This document shows, one piece after another, positions 54,536 to 63,209 of a DNA stretch of 64,000 bases. The notes beneath the pieces are model-generated. The model saw only the letters and a program-made list of their open reading frames with translations. It was not told the DNA's origin and did not search any database. The stretch covers positions 1,287,501-1,351,500 of the forward strand of contig OX123184.2 in the NCBI GenBank assembly GCA_944739405.2, written 5' to 3'. Within the stretch, counting starts at the first letter, position 1, and each line of letters starts with the position of its first letter. The stretch comes from Euclidia mi. Taxonomy: Eukaryota; Arthropoda; Insecta; Lepidoptera; Erebidae. Position numbers and translations under genes: made by a program.

Positions 54536-57176
54536 TCTATACTAATATAATAAAGCGGAAGAGTTTGTTTGTTTGTTTGTTTGTTTATTTGTTTGTTTGT
54601 TTGTTTGTTTGAACACGCTAATCTCAGGAACTACTGGTCGGATCTGAAAAATTCTTTTTGTATACGATGGCCCAGTTATTCCGGAAGGCTATAGGCTATA
54701 TAACATAACGCTTCGACCCTTTGGGGCCGGGCAAAAGGCTAAAAAGGCTAAAAGATAATGTCGGCTAATCTCAGGAACTAGCAGCAGGATTTCAAAAATT
54801 GTTATTGCTTATGATAGCCCAATTATTCCGAAAGGCTATATAAAATCACGCCACAACTTATAGGGGCCAGACAAAAATAATAAGATGGTCAGACGAGAAG
54901 GGGGAGGGTTGGGTCAAAGGCAAAAAAAGGCTAAATGAATAGAATACAATCTATATGGGTTTCGTTTTCGGCATTTTCGGGACACTGATTAATAATATGA
55001 AATTTATTTAGTGATCCAAGATGGCGGACGGGAAATCAAAAATGGCAGATGGGAAAATTTTAAAAATCAATATGGGTATCACCTTCGATATTTTAAGGGG
55101 TGGGGAATCGAAATACAACATCTATTTCGTGATCAAAGATGGCGGATGGCCAATCAAAGATGGCGGATGGGAAAATTTAAAAAAATCAATATTGGTATCG
55201 TCTGCGATGTTAAAAGGGATGGAGAATCCAAATACAACATCTATTTCGTGATCAAAGATGGCGGATGGGATTTTTTTTTTAAATCAATATGGGTATCGTC
55301 TCCGATGTTTAAAGGGATGGGGGATCCAAATACAACATCTATTTTGTGATTCAAGATGGCGGATGGGAAATCAAAGATGGCGGACGGGATTTTTCTTTAA
55401 AGTCGATATAAGTATCGTCTCCAATATATAAAGGGATGGGGAATCCAAATCCAACATCTATTTCATGATCAAAGAAGGCGGATGGGCAATCAAAGATGGC
55501 GGATGGGAAAGTTTTAAAAAATCAATATTGGTATCGTCTGCGATGTTAAAAGGGTAGGGGAATGCAAATACAACATCTGTTTCGTGATTCAAGATGGTGG
55601 ATGGGAAATCAAAGATGGCGGATGGAAAAAATTAAAAAATCAATATGACTATCGTCTCCGATATTTTAAGGGGTGGAGAATCCAAATACAACATCTATTT
55701 TGTGATCAAAGACGGCGGATGGTTTTTTTTTAAATCAACATGGGTATCGTCTCCGATGTTTAAAGGGATGGGGAATCCAAATACAACATCTATTTAGTGA
55801 TTCAAGATGGCGGATGGGAAAAATTTAAAAAATCAATATTGGTATGGAATGCAAATACAACATCTGTTTCGTGATTCAAGATGGTGGATGGGAAATCAAA
55901 GATGGCGGATGGGAAAAAATTAAAAAATCAATATGGCTATCGTCTCCGATATTTTAAGGGGTGGAGAATAAAAATACATCTACTTCGTGATCAAAGATGG
56001 CGAATGGGTTTTTTTTTTAAATCAATATGGGTATCGTCTCCGATGTTTAAAGGGATGGGGAATCCAAATACAACATCTATTTCGTGATTCAAGATGGCGG
56101 ATGGGAAATCAAAGATGGCGGATGGGAAAAAATTGTTAAAATCAATATGGTTCGTGATTCAAGATGGCGGATGGGAAATCAAAGATGGCGGATGGGAAAG
56201 TTTAAAAAATCAATATCGGTATCGTCTGCGATGTTAAAAGGGATGGGGAATGCAAATACAACATCTGTTTCGTGATTTAAGATGGTGGATGGGAAATCAA
56301 AGATGGCGGATGGGAAAAAATTAAAAAAAATCTATATGGGTATCGTCTCCGATATTTTAAGGGATGGAGAATCCGAATACAACATCTATTTCGTGATCAA
56401 AGATGGCGGATGGGATTTTTTTTTAAATCAATATGGGTATCGTCTCCGATGTTTAAAGGGATGGGGAATCCAAATACAACATCTATTTCGTGATTCAAGA
56501 TGGCGGATGGGAAATCAAATATGGTGGATGGGAAAAATTTTAAAAATCAGTATAGGTATCGTCTCTGATGATTTAAGGGATGGTGAATCCAAATACAACA
56601 TCCATTTCGTGATCAAAGATGGCGGATAGGAAATCAACGATGGCGGACGGGATTTTTTGTAAAGTCGATATGGGTATTTTCTCTGATGTTTTAAGGGATG
56701 GCGAATCCAAATACAACATCTATTTCGTGATCAAAGATGGCGGATGAGAAATATAATAATATAAAAAAAGTTATTATTGGTGGTGAAAAAGTGGTAGTGG
56801 TATTTGACGTTCGATGCAGATAATGGCTATGTTCAGTGGATACCTCTCCTACGGAACCCTTCATGGGCGAGTCAGACTTGCACTTGATTTAATTATTTAA
56901 TAGCCATAGTATTTAATAGTATTAGTAATTTTATCATATCCCTAGATCAGTGATCTAACCATATCACTCATATACCACCTTCTCATCTCCTTACAATAAG
57001 TTAGTTTTTCTACCCTAGAAATAATTTATATGGCAAAACAACTTTGCCTAGCAATTAAGAGATTAAACACTGATATTCCTGGTAACTTTGTTCTGAATAA
57101 GTTGGAAAAGAGTTAAAAATTAATATGAAATGTAAATACATTAAAAAGGGGATACGGAGTTCGCCGGGACAGCTAG
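54536..57176 (+). mobile_element. Inner Helitron carrying its own minisatellite
   Basis: Starts A|TCTATACTAATATAATAAAG (54536) and ends GGACAGCTAG|T (57173-57176). It is a close relative of the outer copy: the same 5' 400 bp, the same minisatellite, and similar 3' 160 bp (AAGAGATTAAACACTG, GATACGGAGTTCGC). The 5' simple repeat (GTTT)n at 54562-54611 is expanded relative to the outer copy. Confidence 0.75.
55010..56750 (+). repeat. Minisatellite array 2 inside the inner Helitron
   Basis: About 15 imperfect units of the same family as 53870-54535. Several units are shortened by internal deletions, and GATGGCGGATGGGAAATCAA is repeated within units. Open frames across it (for example 55011-55349 and 56282-56629) are by-products of the repeat, not genes. 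Confidence 0.88.
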
Positions 57177-57339
57177 TATTATATAAAAATCTATGTTTAT
57201 TTGTTCATCATTTATAGACTCTGAAATGATAAGAGATTAAGCGCTAAGTCAATGGTAACTTTAGAAAAGGGGCTTGGAAAAAAGGGAATTAAATAAAAAC
57301 TTTTAAAAAGGCGATACGGAGTTCGCTGGGTCAGCTAGT

Positions 57340-57544
57340 ACTTAATATATAAAGCTGAAGAGTTTGTTTGTTTGTTTGGTTGAACGCGCTAAGCTCAGGA
57401 ACTACTGGTCCGATTTAAAAAAATCTTTCAGTGTTAGATAGCCCATTTTTTGAGGAAGGCTATAGGCTATATAACATCACGCTATGGGCGACGGGAGCAG
57501 AGCAGTAGTCTTAAATAACGCGGGTATAACCGCGGGCTGTTTAG
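57340..57544 (+). mobile_element. Third, short Helitron-like element
   Basis: AAAGCTGAAGAGTTTGTTTG opens it, with GGAACTACTGGTCCGATTTA and GGCTATAGGCTATATAACAT. A CGCGG-GTATAA-CCGCG hairpin lies about 10 nt before TTAG|T (a mutated CTAG). It belongs to another subfamily than the two nested copies. The 5' TC is lost. Confidence 0.6.
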
Positions 57545-57547
57545 TTA

Positions 57548-57800
57548 TTAAATATAACTTATCCCGTGCCTCACATAGCACGTTAAGCCATCGACTGTCA
57601 GGGAGATCTTTTTCAGTGATTTCTAAAAAAGAGAAGAGAGAGGGGAGTCTGTATCCTTGAATGTACCGACACTGGTCTTAGTCATGGAATGTAGCTTACC
57701 TTTGGGTTGAGGTGATCAGTCAGCAGGCTCTCTGTACACGAGCAAATATCCAGACGGCTCACCTTAGACCAGCAAGCAGATCACGGGCTCCAAGACAAGA
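57548..57800 (+). mobile_element. SINE family F tail section, diverged
   Basis: Matches 22205-22490 in order: CCGTGCCTCACATAGCACGT, CATGGAATGTAGCTTACCTT, GGTTGAGGTGATCAGTCAGC. Old copy. Confidence 0.45.
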
Positions 57801-57952
57801 ATGTAAGAAGGATACAGCTAGGACCGAATCAGTCTATTGAGCCTTGTCTAATATGCACGTTAAAATACATATATGAAAATGTATATGTAGATGAGTTTAT
57901 AATAGAAAATAATAATAGTTAAAAACAAAAATATTTTAAATTATACTACTTG

Positions 57953-58012
57953 CGGGTGTAATATTTACACCTCTGCCTACCCCTTCGGGGTTACAGGCGT
58001 GAGACGATAAAA
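57953..58012 (+). mobile_element. SINE family A tail fragment
   Basis: GGGTGTAATATTTACACCTC then TGCCTACCCCTTCGGGGTTA and GGCGTGAGACGATAA. Only the last 60 bp remain, a severe 5' truncation. Confidence 0.75.
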
Positions 58013-58840
58013 TAATAAAAAAATAGTTAGAAATAACATAACCCTTCAAACCGTTGTGTCCTCAATATATTTGTATAAATAAGATCACAACGCAGGGTAC
58101 ATGATAGCTGATTTATAATTACCAATGTTGGCCAAGCTCTCAGGCTTGCGTTCATGCAGCAGTTTACAAACACTACCACATTGTCTTACGTAGCCTTCAA
58201 AGCACAAGTTGCTTTTATGTCTGTGCGCAATATCAAACCGATGAGGTTATTACGATACTTAGAAGAAATTACTATTTCAATATGTAAAGAGTTTCTTCGA
58301 GTACAATTTAAAAAAAATGGTTGTCTCTAAACCTTCATATATTTTGTCAAATACTGTCTAAAACAATAAAATAAACTCTCGCAAGTTATAAACGATAGAG
58401 TTATGTACTGTTAAGGTTAATAGCTTGATGTAAACAAATGTAATGCGCGTTATATGTCTCGCCTACGTATGTGTAATGCTAGACGAAGGAGAATATTAAT
58501 CGGAACGATGTTGATTGCCGCGCGGCGACTGAAGAGAATTTACATGTCAACATATGGGCAGACGATGCACGGCAAACAACGGCTTATGGTCGCCGCGACT
58601 TTGCACGACACATGACATTAAGTCAGAAAGCTTTTAATTATGTAATAGTCAGTGTGTAACAGTTTTAGCCTTTCTACAGTACCTAAAGTATGACGCTATA
58701 CCTTACAAGCTAAAGTTACTAACCTATATGTTGATAGTACAAGGGGCGTTAATGTCAGATTCAATCATAATTATTATTTGTTTTTTTTGTGCCTAGTACA
58801 CTACTGTTCTCCAACACGGGTTTTACAACAACTTTGTTAG
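58013..58840. other. Gene-free stretch
   Basis: AT-rich, intron-like. Nothing supported. Confidence 0.5.
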
Positions 58841-59126
58841 AGCAGCGACAGCCGAGTGGTGAAACCGACAGACTGCTACGCAGAGGGTCTCGGGTTCGAA
58901 TCCACGGCACGCACCAATGACTTTTCGAAGTTAATCATCGGTTGCTTATCAGTGTAGGAAAACATCGTGAGGAAACCTTTATGTCTGAGAGTTCTCCAAA
59001 ATGTTCTCGAAGACTTGTCAAGTCTGCCAACCCGCACTAGGCCAGCGTGGTGGATTATGGCCTTACCCTACTCACAGTGAGAAGAGGGCCGAGCCCAGCA
59101 GTGGGACAGTATATAGGGCTGATGAC
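58841..59126 (+). mobile_element. SINE family B, full-length
   Basis: Head AGCAGCGACAGCCGAGTGGT, B box GGGTTCGAATCCACG, body GAGGAAACCTTTATGTCTGA and GCCAACCCGCACTAGGCCAG. The tail is CCGAGCCCAGCAGTGGGACA with AGGGCTGATGAC. Confidence 0.9.
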
Positions 59127-59250
59127 AAGTTATTAGAATTTGTAATTACGCATATTTATTGAGTATTTCGCCACACAATTTTTCATGTGTGTTCTTTTAG
59201 GCCTACAGTTTGCTAGTTCATAGTAATGATAGTAAGTTGTGTTGTTGCAG

Positions 59251-59301
59251 CGGAGGGCAAGAGCGACGCGACCAGCGAACACGTGGAGTACCATCACCTC
59301 G
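59251..59301 (+). CDS. Candidate host exon C (51 nt)
   Basis: The acceptor GTGTTGTTGCAG precedes it and the donor GTGAGT follows. In phase 1 (completing the codon begun by the last G of exon B) it reads AEGKSDATSEHVEYHHL and leaves one base over. It is GC-rich and codon-like, in contrast to the AT-rich flanks. Product not recognised. The agreement of phase with exons A and B, 25 kb and 13 kb apart, is the main support. Confidence 0.6.
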
Positions 59302-59994
59302 GTGAGTGAGAACCCATCATCTTTCATACCTCGTATCTTCGCCATAGTAATGCCACGTATATATTAAATATCCACCAGAGCAGTGCAAAGTGAATGAATT
59401 GTTTGTGAGGAAACATCCAGCAAATCTATCACTCTATTTTCTAAAGTTCACTCATTCTCTTGTTTCTTTTTTACGTACGGGTGTGAACGCCCGCAGGCCT
59501 CCGAGGTGGCCTGTCGGTTCCGGTTTTTGACTTCGAACAAGACCTGGGACCAATAGTTTTACATGCTCTCCGAAGCAAGATAGCGCTTTGATGTAAATGC
59601 CACACGAGATCACCCATCCAACCCGTACAACCCATGCCGCCTTATTACGAAGTCGGCTTTCCCTCACAGCTCTTGTGGACACGACGCCTAATACAGCCTC
59701 CCCATGCTACAAACGTTGTGGCAGCTTATCGGATCTGATTGAATGAACTGCGATCCAAGTTAGATTATTTTGAATACATAGTATCTACAGCTAGACTTAT
59801 GTCCATCATTATTCTAACATTAATAAAAATTCAAAAATAAAAAAATTGTGGCATGAGTTTCTTCCAGGCTCTTCTCACAGCCCTACCATCCCGAACCTGG
59901 TTGTAAAAAAAGAATTGACGTTCACAAGTGTTGTTTTTGTAACCTACATGAATAAATGAGTTTGAATTTGAAATAACTACATTATTCTTGTCAG
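59302..59994. other. Gene-free stretch
   Basis: Intron-like. Nothing supported; a C-rich patch at 59,480-59,700 lacks a splice-bounded frame. Confidence 0.45.
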
Positions 59995-60095
59995 AGTGAG
60001 TTGTTCCGCCTAAAGGCCTATCCCCCAAGGGGCGGCAACGCACTTGTGACTCCTGTGGTGTTGCTTGTGTCCATGGGCGGAGGTAATATTTTTAA
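59995..60095 (-). repeat. Dispersed repeat family D fragment
   Basis: CGCACTTGTGACTCCTGTGG then TGTTGCTTGTGTCCATGGGC is the complement of the 15770-15815 section. Confidence 0.6.
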
Positions 60096-60669
60096 TTTTT
60101 GCAGCTTTCTACAACAATAGTTCAACAACTAAGGCGTATACTTCTTGCTCTTGGTACGGCAAGATTGTCTACGTAGACAACAGCTACGGCGACAACCGTT
60201 TATTTTTTTTAATTTACATTATTTTATTTTATTAATACATGGCAGGCGCTAGGTGTTAAAAACACTGATAATATAAAAACAGAATTATTGATATAATAAA
60301 AGTATACAGAAGATATTATTGTATTATATTAACAATTAATTAATTAATTTTCAATGTAGGCAGCGTTAGTTTGTATAAATAAGGCTTTACCCCATTATCG
60401 CAGGCTAAGTAGCGACCACTCGTTATCAGTGACGTTATCGCAGACAGCGACAACACGAGATAACACTCATTAACGGCTAATAGCTGTTATCTACGTTCAC
60501 GAATAACTGCTATTTTATGTAAAGCTATGCTGAACGATGTCCTAAGACCTCGGCTATGTATAAGGTTTTCTGTTGAATTTGTGTTAAGACAGTAATTATT
60601 ATGAGTACGTTTTACGTTGTTTCTTTCAGACATAGGTACATAAATATATTTACAGGTAACTGTCACATA

Positions 60670-60790
60670 ATACATGCTAATATAACAAAGCTGAAGAGTT
60701 TGTTTAATTGGTAACAACAAAATAATATATTGTGTAGTCTATTCATCGAGGAAGGCTATAGGTTATATAATATACCTACATCGACACACT
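60670..60790 (+). mobile_element. Helitron 5'-like fragment, degenerate
   Basis: ATGCTAATATAACAAAGCTG with AAGAGTTTGTTT, then ATCGAGGAAGGCTATAGGTT. It matches the start of the element at 57340. No 3' end. Confidence 0.4.
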
Positions 60791-60814
60791 ATACTATGAG
60801 CCATATATGAGAGA

Positions 60815-60855
60815 TTCTCTGCGTAGCAGTCTGTTTGCTTCTTCACTACAGCTTT
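60815..60855 (-). mobile_element. SINE family B head remnant
   Basis: CTCTGCGTAGCAGTCTGTTT is the complement of the family B head. Short and weak. Confidence 0.35.
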
Positions 60856-61034
60856 TTTTGTGGTTATGTGGCCTACTCTGGTGTAGGAGCTGATTATTAC
60901 TTTAAGGTTCACTTTTAGAATGAATATATCGGTGTTTTATTTATTAAAAAACAAATCTCCTTTCACGTTAATACCTTTATTGAGACTGCTTCCGATTTAC
61001 ATTGTTGCACGTTTATATTATGAATTGGACATAC
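60856..61034 (-). repeat. Possible BEL/Pao 3' LTR
   Basis: On -, TGTCCAATTCATAATATAAA begins after a G-rich TGGTGGACGG (possible polypurine tract). AATAAAGG (60970s) could be the polyadenylation signal. The outer end is not defined because the partner LTR is not in the window. Confidence 0.3.
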
Positions 61035-61272
61035 CGTCCACCAAAAACAATAGTTTTTAAACAAATTGCAAGAAATAAATAAATCTTTAACAAACAAATG
61101 TAACAATTCAACTTAATATGGACTGTATCTAATTATGTAAATAGAATACTAATCAAAGACTTCATGCAAATGATTAAATTTGCCATCAGGTACATTTAAA
61201 AAAATACTTAATAAAAACTTAAATCACAAAAATCACATATTAATAATGGATTGTCTTTACCGCCCACCGTAG

Positions 61273-61837
61273 TCACACATTTCTAACTTCTTTCGGTAGA
61301 TGTATTAACTTGTTCAGTGGTCTTTTTAATTGATGATTTCCCTGAGTACGTACAGTTACCACTCTGACTATGTTATCTACTCCAGGATGTAAATCTACTA
61401 TTTTTCCAAGTAGCCACTTAGTTGGAGGTAAATTTTCTTCCCTGACCACCACGATATCTCCAATCTCAGCTGATGGTATCTTGGTTTGCCACTTGTATCT
61501 TTGCTGTTGTGTGTGGAGATACTCAGTTTGCCATTTTGACCAAAATTGTTGTGTCATTTTTTGAATTTGTTGCCATCTTGTCAGAAGACTGATCTTCTTG
61601 TCTTCATATGCAGTGTCAGGAACACTCACTAGGGGCTCGCCTATTAAGAAGTGTCCTGGTGTCAATAATGTTTCTGTACTATTGTCAAGGAGACATAAGG
61701 GGCGTGAGTTGAGGATGGCTTCAATCTGTGTCAAAAGAGTGGCCATCTCTTCAAACGTCAACTTGGTGTCATTATTAATTCTCATTTTTGGGTGGGTGTT
61801 CTCTATTGCGCCACAATCCACTGACTCCTCAGAAGGT
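61273..61837 (-). pseudogene. BEL/Pao pol, integrase C-terminus with DUF5641
   Basis: Reads TKLTFEEMATLLTQIEAILN, SRPLCLL, LTPGHFLIGEPLVSVPD and RWQQIQKMTQQFWSKWQTEY, the end of the BEL integrase core. IGDIVVVREENLPPTKWLLG, KIVDLHPG and the VRVVTVRT strand form the DUF5641 domain that follows it in BEL/Pao elements. The stop is at 61273-61275. The frame is still open at 61837, where it is cut by the LTR of Gypsy-2. Only the last 180 or so residues are present, without catalytic DDE. Confidence 0.85.
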
Positions 61838-62069
61838 TGTTAAGGACTTCTTCAGTAAAACTCAAGGAACTTCAGCAAACGAATATTAATATATTGTCTC
61901 GACATTTACAATTTTGAATACATATATATAGTACAATACGACACGTTACGATAGAACCATATAGAACGGCAGAGGTAAACCGACTGTGGTGGCTTGGCGA
62001 CGCAACGTAACAGGGGAGCCTACTTTGTCACCTCAGCAAAACGATCCTGTTACGTTGCGGGCCGCTACA
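61838..62069 (-). repeat. Gypsy-2 3' LTR
   Basis: On - it starts TGTAGCGGCCCGCAACGTAA and ends GAAGTCCTTAACA, so it has TG...CA ends. An internal inverted pair, CGCAACGTAACAGG and its near-complement around 61,993-62,060, lies close to the start. The left boundary was placed at the TG...CA end because BEL coding sequence begins there. Confidence 0.7.
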
Positions 62070-62090
62070 GTGGTCCTCCCCTTTTTTTCA
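62070..62090 (-). promoter_or_regulatory. Gypsy-2 polypurine tract
   Basis: On -, GAAAAAAAGGGGAGGACCAC directly precedes the LTR start, the position and composition of a plus-strand primer. Confidence 0.7.
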
Positions 62091-62783
62091 AAAAAAAGAA
62101 ACACATCCAAAAATATTACATACAAAACATACTTGTATACGATACATTATTTCATATAATCAGAATAACCACAGTACCCAGTGTGTAGTCACCTTTATAA
62201 AATCTGACATAGCAAAAAGAATACACAGAATGTAACTTAATATAATCAGCTACATGATGTTGCTAGCTTATAACGCAGGAATTAAAGCGAACAAAGAACA
62301 ATGATGAAATCATAACATTCACACTGGCCAAAATGCAATTCATCAAAATAACTTCTAGAGTTACGGTTTGAACGGATGTGAATAAAATATAACAAACATG
62401 ATATCAACTTCTAAGTATTGTTTACAATATTTTATAACGAATCAAAAAATATTCCACAATCAAATACAATATTATTTTCTAAGTCTTGCCTTTATTACAA
62501 AAGTAACAATACGGAAACTTATTTCAATTCGTATACAGTACAACTAGCCCTACGGCTGGTGCCTTGGGATCGAAACTGCTACCTAACGATGATAGTGTCC
62601 ACTGGAGGACTGTATACGCACTGAACATCAGCTTTACACATACAAAATATAAGAAATACACAATCAATACACATTTAATAAACGTAGTTTTAAAATTGAG
62701 TCAAGAGTAGCTTTTGCCCAGCAGTGGAATACCTTTTGCCCAGCAGTGGGATAGACATAAGAATTTAATAAACACATCTTGCA
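62091..62783. other. Gypsy-2 3' untranslated region
   Basis: AT-rich, no frame. At 62,712-62,752 the phrase CTTTTGCCCAGCAGTGG occurs twice in tandem; it resembles the CCCAGCAGTGG tail of SINE family B. Confidence 0.5.
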
Positions 62784-63104
62784 CTACGCATATACAACTT
62801 GTGGTTGTGCCTGTTGTGGGCCACTACCATGCTGCGCAGACTGCTGTGCTTGCACATGTTGCAAACCACTTATCGAGGGTATCGATGCCAAAACCATTTC
62901 ACTACGGATCCACTTACGTGACCGTTTCTTACATTTGGTTACACAGAAATACACCATAAGTAAAGATAACAACACCAAAATGGTCAACAAGATAGCTCCA
63001 AAAAACTCAAAATGCTTTTGTATTTCGGAATCACTGTTTCTAGCATTATTTGCTCCGTTTTGGGCAATAATAATGTCTTGTTCTTTACTGTAAGATTTAC
63101 CCAT
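62784..63104 (-). CDS. Gypsy-2 third ORF: small acylated single-pass membrane protein (predicted)
   Basis: 106 codons from a true ATG to a stop, between integrase and the polypurine tract, where env would sit. The start MGKSYS fits an N-myristoylation signal (Gly2, Ser6). A hydrophobic segment at residues 35-55 (FGAILLTILVLLSLLMVYFC) is followed by a basic patch (KCKKRSRKWIR). The C-terminus is Q-rich (HVQAQQSAQHGSGPQQAQ). No signal peptide, furin site or envelope-like ectodomain. I recall similar MGxxxSKE...AQNG starts in other insect Gypsy elements but cannot confirm it here. Function unknown; membrane targeting is an inference. Confidence 0.65.
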   Translation of the reverse strand: MGKSYSKEQDIIIAQNGANNARNSDSEIQKHFEFFGAILLTILVLLSLLMVYFCVTKCKKRSRKWIRSEMVLASIPSISGLQHVQAQQSAQHGSGPQQAQPQVVYA

Positions 63105-63209
63105 AATTACTATGTAAAACTAATTCTGTTAACTGGTTAAAATTTGTATCAAGAATGCTTCTAATTAGCCAATCTAACCTTTTAAATAACAATTTCACAA
63201 TAATAAATG

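Larger units (their letters stand above)
53430..57338 (+). mobile_element. Outer Helitron, non-autonomous, interrupted
   Basis: It starts A|TCTATACTAATATAATAAAG and ends GTCAGCTAG|T at 57335-57338. Insertion between A and T, a TC start and a CTAG end without target duplication are Helitron features. Sequence after the start (GTTTGTTTGTTTGAACGCGC, TAATCTCAGGAACTA) is typical of lepidopteran Helitrons. The interior carries a tandem minisatellite and a second Helitron. No Rep/helicase gene. Confidence 0.75.

Noticed and set aside
55011..56629. Open frames encoding GGW/MADGK repeats
   Set aside because: They follow the minisatellite unit and exist because unit lengths are often multiples of three. 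No sign of a gene.
53870..56750. CRISPR array
   Set aside because: Tandem units without unique spacers inside Helitrons in an insect genome; it is a minisatellite.
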